Part shown: piece by piece, positions 51,238-60,127 of the stretch
Layout: each line of letters begins with the position of its first letter
How positions within the stretch are numbered: the stretch's first letter is position 1
NCBI RefSeq assembly: GCF_935825525.1
Contig: NZ_CAKXZT010000138.1
Coordinates: forward strand, 1-64,000
Source of the DNA: Mesorhizobium escarrei
Lineage (GTDB): Bacteria > Pseudomonadota > Alphaproteobacteria > Rhizobiales > Rhizobiaceae
Direction: 5' to 3'
Length of the DNA stretch: 64,000 nt
Notes under the pieces: model-generated
The model's database searches: none
Told to the model about the DNA's origin: nothing
Seen by the model: only the letters and a program-made list of their open reading frames with translations
Program-made: the position numbers and the translations under genes

Positions 51238-52998
51238 ATGAACGCACGAGATGAGATCCGCGCAGACAGCGGGGAGATGGGCAAGGATGCCGCAAAGGCG
51301 ATGCCGGGGGCAGCCCGGGGCATGCCGGAGGCAGCCCGAAAGTACCAACCTTACCCGACCGTCGGTCTCACCGACCGCATGTGGCCTTCGAAAGTCATCG
51401 ACAAGGCTCCGATCTGGTGCTCGGTCGACCTGCGCGACGGCAACCAGGCGCTGATCGATCCGATGGGCCACGAGCGCAAGGCGCGCATGTTCGCCCTGCT
51501 CCTCGACATGGGCTTCAAGGAGATCGAGATCGGCTTCCCGTCGGCCTCGCAGACCGATTTCGATTTCGCTCGCTGGTGCATCGAAGGGGGTAATGTCTCA
51601 GACGATGTCTCCCTCCAGGTACTGGTGCAGTGCCGGCCGGAACTGATCACCCGCACTTTCGAGGCGCTGCAGGGCGCCACCAACCCGATCGTGCATTTCT
51701 ACAATTCGACCAGCGAATTGCAGCGCCGCGTCGTCTTCGAGAAGGACGTCGCCGGCATCAGGCGGATCGCCACCGATGCCGCCAAGATGATCACCGAAAT
51801 GGCAGCGAAGGCCGGCGGCTTCTATCGTTTCGAATATTCGCCGGAGAGCTTTACCGGCACCGAGCTCGAAGTGGCGCTGGAAATCTGCAACGCCGTCACC
51901 GAAATCGTCAAGCCGACGCCGGAAAACAAGCTGATCATCAACCTGCCGTCCACGGTCGAGATGTCGACACCCAACATCTATGCCGATCGCATCGAATGGA
52001 TGTGCCGCAATCTCGACAACCGCGAGAACCTGCTCATCTCGCTGCATCCGCACAACGATCGCGGCACCGGGATCGCCACAACCGAACTCGGCCTGATGGC
52101 GGGCGCGGATCGCGTCGAAGGCACGCTGTTCGGCAATGGCGAGCGCACCGGCAATGTCGACATCGTCACGCTGGCGCTCAACATGTACACGCAAGGCGTC
52201 GATCCCGAGCTCGATTGCTCCGACATCAACCGGATGAAGGACGTTTACGAATATTCGAACCAGTTGAAGATCCCCGAGCGCCATCCCTATGTCGGCGAGC
52301 TCGTCTACACGGCCTTTTCCGGCTCGCACCAGGATGCCATCAACAAGGGCATGAAGGCGTTGCGCAAGGCCAACACGCCGTACTGGGAAGTGCCCTACCT
52401 GCCGATCGACCCGGCCGATGTCGGGCGCAACTACGAGGCGATCATCCGCATCAACTCGCAGTCCGGCAAGGGCGGCATCGCCTATGTGCTGCAGGCGGAC
52501 TACGGGCTCAATCTGCCGCGCAACCTGCAGATCGAGTTCAGTCAAGCTATCCAGGCGATCACCGACGCCGAAGGCAAGGAGGTGCCGGCCAAGCGCATCT
52601 ACGAGCGCTTTCTCGAGACCTACGTCGATCAGCCCGGCGCGCGGCTGAAGTTCCTCGACCACCACACTTATCCCGACATCGAGATCAAGGGGCGGCGCGC
52701 GGTGGAGGCGATCATCCTCGATAGGGGCAAGGAGGTGACGATATCAGGCTCCGGAACCGGCCCGATCGACGGTTTTGTCGACGCGCTGTCGCGCTATGTC
52801 GGCATGCCGATGTCGGTGCTCGACTATTCGGAGCACTCCATGCAGCGCGGCTCGAATGCCTCGGCCATCTCCTATGTCGAGATGGAGCATCCCGGCGGCA
52901 AACTGTTCGGCGCCGGCATCAACACCAATATCGTGGCCGCTTCGCTGGAAGCCGTGGTTTCCGCCGCCAACCGCATCGTCGGCCGAAAGGTCGACTAA
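51238..52998 (+). CDS. leuA: 2-isopropylmalate synthase
   Basis: A 586-residue enzyme condensing acetyl-CoA with 2-ketoisovalerate, the first committed step of leucine synthesis. The TIM-barrel catalytic domain has SVDLRDGNQALIDPM (metal-binding Asp), ETVEMST-like NLPSTVEMSTPN and SLHPHNDRGTG (His-x-His metal ligands). The C-terminal LeuA regulatory domain (about 430-580) binds leucine for feedback inhibition; YSEHSMQRGSNASAISYVEM is typical. The length and sequence match the long LeuA type of actinobacteria and rhizobia. The ATG at 51238 follows GGGAGAGACGACA. Confidence 0.96.
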   Translation: MNARDEIRADSGEMGKDAAKAMPGAARGMPEAARKYQPYPTVGLTDRMWPSKVIDKAPIWCSVDLRDGNQALIDPMGHERKARMFALLLDMGFKEIEIGFPSASQTDFDFARWCIEGGNVSDDVSLQVLVQCRPELITRTFEALQGATNPIVHFYNSTSELQRRVVFEKDVAGIRRIATDAAKMITEMAAKAGGFYRFEYSPESFTGTELEVALEICNAVTEIVKPTPENKLIINLPSTVEMSTPNIYADRIEWMCRNLDNRENLLISLHPHNDRGTGIATTELGLMAGADRVEGTLFGNGERTGNVDIVTLALNMYTQGVDPELDCSDINRMKDVYEYSNQLKIPERHPYVGELVYTAFSGSHQDAINKGMKALRKANTPYWEVPYLPIDPADVGRNYEAIIRINSQSGKGGIAYVLQADYGLNLPRNLQIEFSQAIQAITDAEGKEVPAKRIYERFLETYVDQPGARLKFLDHHTYPDIEIKGRRAVEAIILDRGKEVTISGSGTGPIDGFVDALSRYVGMPMSVLDYSEHSMQRGSNASAISYVEMEHPGGKLFGAGINTNIVAASLEAVVSAANRIVGRKVD

Positions 52999-53190
52999 TG
53001 CATGTCGCGCAAAAGCATGCCCTCGGGCCTGACCCGAGGGTGCGTAGCGGTTTTCCGTCCGGAATTGCGTAAAACAAATACTTAGGGCGGTTCGGCGGTT
53101 CTATCAAAAAGCTGAACCGCTCTGGACCAGCTGTCGAAAGCTGAGGGCTGGAGCAAGATGAACCCGGATGGTATCATCCTGCTCCAGTCC
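52999..53190. repeat. Mosaic rhizobial intergenic repeat
   Basis: The gene-free stretch after leuA holds a series of hairpins: the unit starting atgcatgtcgcgcaaaagc, the inverted pair gcggttc / gaaccgc near 53092-53120, and ctggagcaagatga / tcatcctgctccag at 53148-53187. I recognise these as common Mesorhizobium intergenic modules, from memory. A partial copy of the first unit recurs at 63424. The rest to 53319 shows only the promoter region of the next gene. Confidence 0.7.
53020..53040 (+). terminator. Hairpin 3' of leuA
   Basis: A perfect 8-bp stem (ccctcggg / cccgaggg) with a cctga loop lies 22 bases after the leuA stop. Only a weak tttt is found downstream, so termination is probable but not certain. 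Confidence 0.55.
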
Positions 53191-53319
53191 TTCGCATCAT
53201 TAACCACCGGAAAATTATCTGGTGGGGTACGCGATCGCATAATGGATGCATGCTTGTATGGCAGTGCAGGCGCTATATGATTGCGTCTTAACCTGTGCCG
53301 ACTTCGAGAGGATCGACAC

Positions 53320-55098
53320 TTGCAGCATGCCACGCCTGCCGCCCCCGCAGTGCGCGAGACGTTGGAGCGATTGCTAGCCAGCGAAACGTTCGGGAGATCC
53401 GAACGAGCGCGTAAGCTGCTTCGCTACCTGGTCGAGCGCGAGCAGGCAGGCGAAGCCGACAAGCTCAAGGGCTTTTCAATCGCGATGGACGTGTTCGGCA
53501 AGGACGGCGATTTCGATCCGTCGACCGACGCCGTGGTGCGGGTGCAGGCGGGCAGGCTGCGCGAGCTTCTGCAGCATTACTTCGCCAATGAGGGCGTTGC
53601 CGAGCCGATCCGCATCGCCATTCCGCGTGGCGGCTATGTTCCATCCTATGAACTCAACGCGATCCGCCTGCCGGTCGAGCCGGCGTCGGAGGAATATGCT
53701 GAGGCGGCGGCCAGCTTGCCGGCATCGCGCGAGGAAGCCGGCATGGCCGCAGGCGCCGCATCGGTGATATCTCCTGTCGTTCGCCAGCCGGCACCCTCGC
53801 TGCTGCGCCATCTCCAGTTCTTCTGGCTGGCGATCGCTCTGGTCATCGCCATGTTGGGGGTGCTGATCCTTCGTCAGGGAAGCAGCGCATTGCTGGCCGG
53901 AAGTGATACCGCGTCGACGATCGAAAACGCTGTCGCAACCGGCAGCATTGCGCCATGGGCTCCGATTGAAAGCCTTCCGATCGTCTACATTGCGGTGAAA
54001 ACCAGCAGTGCCGAGGCTGCCCGCGTCGCGGCATCGCTGCGCGCCGGCCTCAGCGGGTTCGATACGGTCACCTTCATCGGTCGCGATGCCGACGGCCCGC
54101 CCGATCCGGTCACCGATGCGATCAGCTTCGTATTCGATGTCTTGCCGGGACCAACGGCAGGCGATGTCACTCTGGAGCTTCAAAGCGTGGCGACCGGACG
54201 GGTCCTGCTGTCACGCAACTTGACTGCCGCCGACAGCACACCCTCCACCGTCGAGGACAGTGTCGCCAGCATTTTGAGTTCGGCCGTTCCCGCCTCGGGC
54301 GCGATCTACAACTATATCGAACAGAGCGGCCTTCAGACCGGCCTGACGGAATGCCTGCTGCTCACCGACAAATACTATCTCAACCAGGGCGCCAAAACCC
54401 ATGCGGCTGCCTATCGCTGCCTCGAAATCCTTGTCGAACGGGATGCGAAATCGTCGCTCGTCTATTCGGAGCTGGCGACCCTGCATCTCGAGGCCGGTAC
54501 AGATCACTACGCCTATCCAGCCGGCGCAACGATCGAACAGGCGATGACGCTGGCCCGTCGCGCCGTGCAGATGGGGCCGACCAGCCCCTATGCCCACCGT
54601 GCCTATGGCTATCTCAATTCCCGCCTCGGCAATTCGGAGGAATCGATCCGCTGGATGCGCAAGGCCTACGAACTCAACCCGTACGACCTCAGCATGGCGG
54701 CAGCTTACGCCTACGGGCTGATTTTCGCCGGCAGGTACAGGGAGGGAACACCGATCCTTGCTCACGCCGCCGAAACCTCCAGCGCCCATCCGACATGGTG
54801 GGATTACGGGCTTTTCGTCGGCCAGTTCATGGCTGGCGATATGAACAAGGCCGCGCTTTCCAGCGATGCTTTGCAAGCGACGCCGACGAAATCGCACTAT
54901 CTGGCTGCGCGGCTGATCACTGCCAAGGCCGCCGGCCGCGATCAACTGGCGCACGAACTTTTGGACGAGTTGACTGTCAAGTTCCCGAAATTCGCTGCCG
55001 ATCCGCGCGCGACCTTTGTCGAGCGGAGATACCCCGCCGATCTGACCGACCGGCTGGTCGAGGCTTTGCGTGCCGCCGGGCTCGGCAATGCCAGCTAG
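53320..55098 (+). CDS. Membrane protein with N-terminal winged-helix-like and C-terminal TPR domain
   Basis: A 592-residue protein. Residues 1-100 (RLLASETFGRSERARKLLRY, then KGFSIAMDVFGKDGDFDPST and VVRVQAGRLRELLQHYF) form the small helical domain common in rhizobial and bradyrhizobial proteins loosely annotated adenylate cyclase or CadC-like. A single membrane helix follows near residue 175 (FFWLAIALVIAMLGVLIL). The C-terminal 250 residues contain TPR-like repeats (AYGYLNSRLGNSEESIRWMR). No cyclase catalytic residues are present. The TTG at 53320 follows GAGAGG and is preferred over ATG at 53281. Confidence 0.78.
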   Translation: MQHATPAAPAVRETLERLLASETFGRSERARKLLRYLVEREQAGEADKLKGFSIAMDVFGKDGDFDPSTDAVVRVQAGRLRELLQHYFANEGVAEPIRIAIPRGGYVPSYELNAIRLPVEPASEEYAEAAASLPASREEAGMAAGAASVISPVVRQPAPSLLRHLQFFWLAIALVIAMLGVLILRQGSSALLAGSDTASTIENAVATGSIAPWAPIESLPIVYIAVKTSSAEAARVAASLRAGLSGFDTVTFIGRDADGPPDPVTDAISFVFDVLPGPTAGDVTLELQSVATGRVLLSRNLTAADSTPSTVEDSVASILSSAVPASGAIYNYIEQSGLQTGLTECLLLTDKYYLNQGAKTHAAAYRCLEILVERDAKSSLVYSELATLHLEAGTDHYAYPAGATIEQAMTLARRAVQMGPTSPYAHRAYGYLNSRLGNSEESIRWMRKAYELNPYDLSMAAAYAYGLIFAGRYREGTPILAHAAETSSAHPTWWDYGLFVGQFMAGDMNKAALSSDALQATPTKSHYLAARLITAKAAGRDQLAHELLDELTVKFPKFAADPRATFVERRYPADLTDRLVEALRAAGLGNAS

Positions 55099-55200
55099 CG
55101 CTTCTAACCAGCACGGCTGATCGTGAAAACTCTACTGGCCATCGACTAGGACAAGCCGCAATCCAACCACATCCGAATTCGCATAAAACAATTGTATTTC

Positions 55201-56007
55201 ATGATTTCATCCCTTTACGCTGCCGAACGGGGCGCCGGCCCGAAGACGTTTGTCTTCCTGCATGGCTTCGGCGGTTGCCACGGCGACTGGCATGAGGTGA
55301 TTTCGACACTGGCACCTGGTTCAAGGACGCTGGCCTATGATCTTCCTGGCCATGGGCTATCCCTCGATTTCCCGGGTGGCGGCCCGGCCAAGGCGGCCGC
55401 TCGGGCCGTTCTTGCCGACCTCGCCGCACGCGGAATCAGAAGGGTGCATCTCGTCGGCCATTCGATGGGCGGGGCGGCGGCAGTGCTGATGGCATTGGCC
55501 GAGCCCGAAACGATAGCCTCGCTGACGCTTCTGGCGCCGGGCGGGTTTGGCACTGAGATCAATGGCCCGCTGTTGCGCCGTTACGCCGCCGCAGCCGACA
55601 AAAGTGAAATTCGCGCCTGCCTCGCCGCCATGTCCGGACCGCAAAGCCCGCCCTCGGAGCGCATCGTGGACGTGCTTGGCGAAATGCGTGCGCGCCCCGG
55701 CCAGTTGCACAAACTTGTCGAGATCGCGGCCGCCATGACCAGGGGTGAGATCGGCAGGGCGTCATCCCGCGCGAACGGCTCGAAACGCTTGATATGCCGG
55801 TGATGGTGGTTTGGGGGACAGATGACGCCGTGCTGCCCTTCAGCCAGGCCGAAGGTCTGCCGGCGCATTTCCATCTGCACCACCTGTTGCAGGCCGGCCA
55901 TATGCTGGTCGAGGAAGCGCCCAGGCCTGATCGCCGAGATCGTCCGCCGCAACATGAAACGCCGCAACAGGCCGCTTCGTCCAAACCCCGCTCCCGCGGC
56001 GGACTGA
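55201..56007 (+). pseudogene. Alpha/beta hydrolase with two compensating frameshifts
   Basis: The frame from 55201 gives an alpha/beta hydrolase N-terminus: FVFLHGFGGCHGDW oxyanion region and VGHSMGGAAA nucleophile elbow. Near 55753 one base appears missing (reading GEIG then QGVIPRERLETLD in another phase). The second phase contains VVWGTDDAVLP with the acid and AGHMLVEEAP with the catalytic His. Near 55921 one extra C returns to a third phase (GLIAEIVRRNMKRR) that ends at 56007. All three catalytic residues survive but in different frames, so the gene is either recently broken or misread. It probably was a dihydrolipoamide acetyltransferase-like (AcoC-type) hydrolase. Confidence 0.85.
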
Positions 56008-56137
56008 TCCGTGCCCATCAACCCGCGGCTTCGGGCCGGACTTTGCAAGCCGCCTATCGATCTCGCAAGCGCATTTTGCTGCATTTTGCCAACGGCTGTG
56101 TTAATTCAATGTTAACCAAACCCGCGAGGCAACACCG

Positions 56138-56761
56138 ATGAAGGATGCAGCCGAGAACATAAGCCACGCCGATCAGTCGCGAAAACTGTCCGATGCGATC
56201 CGTGACGTGAAAAATGCCTTCGCCGACCGCGACGACGTTGTGGTCGACATGCGCGAGGCGCATCGCATGCGGCTCGAATTGCTTGCCGCCGAACTTGCGC
56301 CCATCTTCGCCGACGTGCCGACCGACATGGACAATTTCGACTTCGCCGTCTCGTCCGGGCTGCAGCCGCGCCTCTGGATCGACGCCGTCAGTCATGTCGC
56401 CATGGGGCGTGACCGCCGCACCTATCGCTTCCTCAGGGATACGCGCATCGGCCGCGTGGTGCTCGCCGAATCGACCGAGATGAAACCGGTCGCCGATCAG
56501 GTGACGCGCTATGTCGCGGAGCGCGTCATCGAACGCCAGAGAATGCTGGAAGGCGGGGTCGAGCAGGCTGTCGCCGGCCTGAAACGTGCCTTGGTGCCGG
56601 AAGCCGAGCCGCCACTGCGATCCGTCACGCGCCGCAAGCGTTGGTCAGCCTTTCTCTCCGGTCTCGGCCTGATCGCCGCCGGCACCCTGGTCGGGCTGGC
56701 TGTATCGATCGTGTTGTTCTGGGACCGCCTCGTTGCGATGGGACTGAGTTTCAGGCCATAG
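56138..56761 (+). CDS. Hypothetical protein with C-terminal membrane anchor
   Basis: A 207-residue protein of unknown function. The N-terminal 160 residues are mostly helical and charged, including DADQSRKLSDAIRDVKNAFA-like and FDFAVSSGLQPRLWIDAVSH, RTYRFLRDTRIGRVVLAEST. A single membrane helix lies near 180-203 (GLGLIAAGTLVGLAVSIVLF), giving a tail-anchored topology with the bulk in the cytoplasm. I have seen similar proteins in Rhizobiales, without function. The last 11 bases overlap the convergent phosphoesterase gene. Confidence 0.78.
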   Translation: MKDAAENISHADQSRKLSDAIRDVKNAFADRDDVVVDMREAHRMRLELLAAELAPIFADVPTDMDNFDFAVSSGLQPRLWIDAVSHVAMGRDRRTYRFLRDTRIGRVVLAESTEMKPVADQVTRYVAERVIERQRMLEGGVEQAVAGLKRALVPEAEPPLRSVTRRKRWSAFLSGLGLIAAGTLVGLAVSIVLFWDRLVAMGLSFRP

Positions 56762-57665
56762 CGTCCGCGCCAAGCTCCACAACCTCCAGATCGGCAGGCG
56801 GGATGGCCGGGCCGGTCAGGCCACGTCGCGTCAGCCTGATCCGCCAGTTGCCTATGTCACCATCGATCTCCAGCAGATTATATTGCGCCGCTGGACGCCT
56901 GCCGCCTGGCGCCTGCCCTGCGGCAGCGACGCCGACCACCGGAATTTTGGCGCCGCGCCCATTGATCGAGAACAGCGTCGGCTCGTGCGAATGGCCGTGC
57001 AGCACAAGCTCGGCCCCGTGCCGCTGAACGACCTTTTGGAAGCGGGCAATGCCGAACAGCCGCTTGGGCTGCGAAACCGCGCCGCGCACTGGCGGATGGT
57101 GGATCATGATCACCCGGAACAGCCCGCGCTTGGCCGTGGCATCGAGCACGTCGCGCAGCCTTTCCGCCTGGTCTTCCAGAAAAAAGCCGTTGGCCATGAA
57201 CGGAGCCGTGGCCCGCGCCGTCGTGACACCGATCAGCGCGACGTTGCCACGCACGCGCAGATAGGGAAAGGCTTCGCGGTCGACCGGCGTATTGACGCCG
57301 TCGCCGGTCATCCACGCCGTCCACGACCGGCAGGACTTGTCGAAAGCGCCAGGCACATAGGCGTCGTGGTTTCCCGGAACGACCGACACATCATCGGGAG
57401 AGCCCAGCGTTTCCAGCCAGTGCTTGCCCATCTCGATCTCGCCATCGAGCGCCAGATTGACCAGATCGCCGGTGACGGCAAGGTGATCGGGTGCGCTCGC
57501 CTTGATATCGGCGACGATCGTGTCGATGACGGCGTCGCGCATGTGGCGGCGGCGATTGCGCTGCCAGTTGACGTAACCGACCACCCGCTTGGAGGCGAGA
57601 TCGCGATAGGTTACACCGGGAAGCGGTCCCAGATGGATATCGGAAATATGCGCGAGCCTGAACAT
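56751..57665 (-). CDS. Metallophosphoesterase
   Basis: A 304-residue calcineurin-like phosphoesterase of the CpdA/Icc type. The five metal-binding blocks are present: HISDIHLG (D-x-H), AVTGDLVN (GD), VVPGNHDAY (GNH-D/E), MIHHPPVRG (His) and LHGHSHEP (GH-x-H). It could hydrolyse cyclic nucleotides or other phosphodiesters; the nearest window cyclase is far away, so a link is speculation. The ATG at 57665 (MFRLAHISDIHLG) gives the usual start directly before the first motif and follows AGGGATG; a longer frame to 57701 is less likely. Confidence 0.9.
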   Translation of the reverse strand: MFRLAHISDIHLGPLPGVTYRDLASKRVVGYVNWQRNRRRHMRDAVIDTIVADIKASAPDHLAVTGDLVNLALDGEIEMGKHWLETLGSPDDVSVVPGNHDAYVPGAFDKSCRSWTAWMTGDGVNTPVDREAFPYLRVRGNVALIGVTTARATAPFMANGFFLEDQAERLRDVLDATAKRGLFRVIMIHHPPVRGAVSQPKRLFGIARFQKVVQRHGAELVLHGHSHEPTLFSINGRGAKIPVVGVAAAGQAPGGRRPAAQYNLLEIDGDIGNWRIRLTRRGLTGPAIPPADLEVVELGADAMA

Positions 57666-57715
57666 CCCTTCTTCATAAGCGACGCGCGCGCTGCTTTCCA
57701 CCCACGGTTTCGTGG

Positions 57716-58219
57716 GTGATGATGCGGCCCGATCCGGAGCAAGCTTTCCGCCAGACCGGCTGGCCGGGTCTCAGGGCAAGGCTGTTTCACATGTATTTCG
57801 TGCTGCGGCGGCCGATGACGCTCGGGGTGCGTGGCTTGATCCACGATCGCACGTCCAATTCCGTCTTCCTCATTCGCCACACCTATGTCCCGGGCTGGCA
57901 GCTTCCCGGCGGTGGCGTCGAGCTGGGCGAGACGATGATCGAGGCGCTGGTGCGCGAGCTCTCCGAGGAGGGCAATATTGCATTGACCGCGCCGCCGGTG
58001 CTGAAATCGATGCATTTCAACCGTCGGGCCAGCCGCCGCGACCATGTCGGCCTCTATTTGGTCGAGCAGTTCAACCAGACGGCGCCGAAGCTGCCGGACC
58101 GCGAGATCGCCGCAGCCGGTTTCTTTCCGCTCGACCGCCTGCCGGAAGGAACGACGCCGGCCACGTTGCGGCGGATTGCCGAGATTTTTAGCGGCGCGGC
58201 GGCATCGCCCTACTGGTAG
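57716..58219 (+). CDS. NUDIX domain hydrolase
   Basis: A 167-residue NUDIX protein. The box reads GGGVELGETMIEALVREL followed by SEEGNI; the Glu residues that bind Mg are present, but the conserved Gly near the end of the box is Asn (EEGNI rather than EExGI). The neighbouring residues PGWQLPGGG and HFNRRASRRDHVGLYLVEQF fit ADP-ribose or (d)NTP-type family members. Divergent from the phosphoesterase by 50 bases; its stop is one base from the convergent GST-family stop. Confidence 0.88.
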   Translation: MMMRPDPEQAFRQTGWPGLRARLFHMYFVLRRPMTLGVRGLIHDRTSNSVFLIRHTYVPGWQLPGGGVELGETMIEALVRELSEEGNIALTAPPVLKSMHFNRRASRRDHVGLYLVEQFNQTAPKLPDREIAAAGFFPLDRLPEGTTPATLRRIAEIFSGAAASPYW

Positions 58220-58220
58220 A

Positions 58221-59210
58221 TCACGCTGCCTTCCTGAACCGCGCCCGATCATGCGGCGCCGCGTAGTCCAGTTCCGGCCCGACCGGCACGATGCGCGTCG
58301 GGTTGATCGTTTCGTGGCTGCCGTAATAGTGCGCCTTGATGTGGTGCAGGCTTACCGTGCCGGCGACGCCCGGGACCTGATAGAGGTCGCGCAGATAGTT
58401 CGACAGGTTTGGATAGTCGGCGATGCGGCGCAGGTTGCACTTGAAATGGCCGACATAGACCGGGTCGAAGCGGACCAGCGTGGTGAACAGGCGCCAATCG
58501 GCCTCGGTGATGCGGTCACCGACGAGATAGCGCTGGCGAGACAGGCGATCCTCGAGCTGGTCGAGCGCCGAGAACAGTTCGCCGAACGCTTTCTCATAGG
58601 CCGCTTGCGTGGTGGCGAAGCCGGCGCGATAGACGCCGTTGTTGACTGATGGATAGACCAGAGCATTGACCGCGTCGATTTCGCCGCGCAGTGCTTTCGG
58701 ATAGAAATCGAGGCCGGCATCGCCCCATTTGTCGAAGGCTGAATTGAGCATCCGAATGATCTCGGAGGACTCATTGCAGACGATTGTCCGCTCTCGCCTG
58801 TCCCACAGAACCGGCACCGTCACGCGGCCGGAATAGGCGGGATCGGCCTTGGTGTAGATCTGATGCAGGAAATCGAGGCCGTAGAGCGTATCGCCGGTGG
58901 CGCCGTCCTCGGCCAGGAAGGGCCAGCCGTTGGCGCCCATGAAATGATGGACGACCGAGACGGAAATCACGTCCTCGAGTTTTTTCAGTGCCCGAAAGAT
59001 CAGCGTCCGGTGCGCCCAGGGACAGGCAAGCGAGACATAGAGATGGTAGCGCCCCGGCTCAGCCTTGAAGCCGCGCGTGCGGCCTTCGGCCGGCGTACCG
59101 TCAACCGTGACCCAGTCGCGCCATTGCGACTGCGCCCGCACGAATTCGCCGTTGCTCGCTTTGGTGTCGTACCTGCTGTCCTGCCATTTGCCGTCGACCA
59201 GCAATCCCAT
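58221..59210 (-). CDS. Glutathionyl-hydroquinone reductase (Xi-class GST)
   Basis: A 329-residue enzyme that removes glutathione from glutathionyl-hydroquinones (YqjG/PcpF/ECM4 family). The active-site Cys is in SLACPWAHRTLIFRALKKLE, close to residue 62, followed by the family's VVHHFMGANGWPF and a thioredoxin-fold VPVLWD. The C-terminal helical domain holds NNGVYRAGFATTQAAYEKAF, with the paired Tyr/Arg residues of this class, and RFDPVYVGHFKCNLRRI. Length and motifs match. GGACATC lies before the ATG. Confidence 0.93.
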   Translation of the reverse strand: MGLLVDGKWQDSRYDTKASNGEFVRAQSQWRDWVTVDGTPAEGRTRGFKAEPGRYHLYVSLACPWAHRTLIFRALKKLEDVISVSVVHHFMGANGWPFLAEDGATGDTLYGLDFLHQIYTKADPAYSGRVTVPVLWDRRERTIVCNESSEIIRMLNSAFDKWGDAGLDFYPKALRGEIDAVNALVYPSVNNGVYRAGFATTQAAYEKAFGELFSALDQLEDRLSRQRYLVGDRITEADWRLFTTLVRFDPVYVGHFKCNLRRIADYPNLSNYLRDLYQVPGVAGTVSLHHIKAHYYGSHETINPTRIVPVGPELDYAAPHDRARFRKAA

Positions 59211-59296
59211 GTGATGTCCTTTCGTCTTCGTAGGGATGTAGGCACAAACCGACGATGCGGAAATCGCCAGGGGTTGAACAGTTCGTCAATCGCCCG

Positions 59297-59352
59297 GGCG
59301 GCAAAAGAAGGCGGCAAACGAAGGCTGCAAACGAAGGGCGGCAAGCAAAACG
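59297..59352. repeat. Imperfect 13-bp tandem repeats, about four copies
   Basis: Units close to ggcggcaaacgaa repeat from 59297 to 59352 between the divergent GST-family and GNAT genes. This 310-base gap otherwise holds the promoters and no gene. Confidence 0.8.
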
Positions 59353-59520
59353 GCCGATTGCAGTGGGTGAAGATTGGTGCTAGCGGAAAATCCGCATGTT
59401 TGACTTTGCTTTGATCCGGTTCGACCGACGACGAAAGGACGCCCGCGCTTGATGAAGCGCTGACTGGCGAACGCTGCCGTTTGCAGCAAACCTTTCCCCG
59501 TCGACCGGAACGCAAAGACC

Positions 59521-60057
59521 ATGAGCCTTGCCGACGTGAAATACCTGCCGGAAACTCCGGCGCATGACCCCGAAATCGAAGCCATCAACGACGAAGCCTT
59601 CGGGCCGGGCCGTTTCGTGCTGGGCGCCTACAAGATCCGTGAGGGCGGCCCGCATGAACGCGCTCTGTCCTTCGTGGCCGTCGATGGCGCTATCGTTGTC
59701 GCCTCCGTGCGCATGACGCGCATCGCGGCCGGCGCTGGCCGCGCGCTGATGCTCGGACCGCTTGCCGTGCGGCCCGCCTACAAGAATCTCGGCATTGGCC
59801 GCCGGCTGGTGGCGATCGCGCTGGAGGCCGCCGCCAAGGCCGGCATCCCGGCCGTGATGCTTGTCGGCGACGAACCCTATTACGGCCCGCTCGGCTTCAA
59901 GAGGGTCCCGCGTGGGCAAATCTCCATGCCGCGCCCGGTCGATCCTGACCGGCTGTTGTCGCATGAGATCGTGCCGGGCGCGATGGCACGGCTGGTGGGG
60001 GAGGTTTGCCACGCCGATCAGGCAAGGATTGCCGCGCAAATCGCTGCGATGGCGTGA
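59521..60057 (+). CDS. GNAT family N-acetyltransferase
   Basis: A 178-residue acetyltransferase of the GNAT superfamily. The acetyl-CoA pyrophosphate-binding motif A is LMLGPLAVRPAYKNLGIGRR, followed by VAIALEAAAKAGIPAVMLVG; motif B contains YYGPLGFKRVPRG. The N-terminus EIEAINDEAFGPGRFVLGAY and the VSVRMTRI strand are typical of the YhbS subgroup. The acceptor substrate is unknown. The ATG at 59521 has a weak GACC upstream; the gene is alone. Confidence 0.88.
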   Translation: MSLADVKYLPETPAHDPEIEAINDEAFGPGRFVLGAYKIREGGPHERALSFVAVDGAIVVASVRMTRIAAGAGRALMLGPLAVRPAYKNLGIGRRLVAIALEAAAKAGIPAVMLVGDEPYYGPLGFKRVPRGQISMPRPVDPDRLLSHEIVPGAMARLVGEVCHADQARIAAQIAAMA

Positions 60058-60127
60058 CCATCCGGGTGCTGTTGCGCCATCCTGTCAGTCTTCGTAGCAT
60101 GTGGCCGGCAGGATGGAGGACGCCGAC

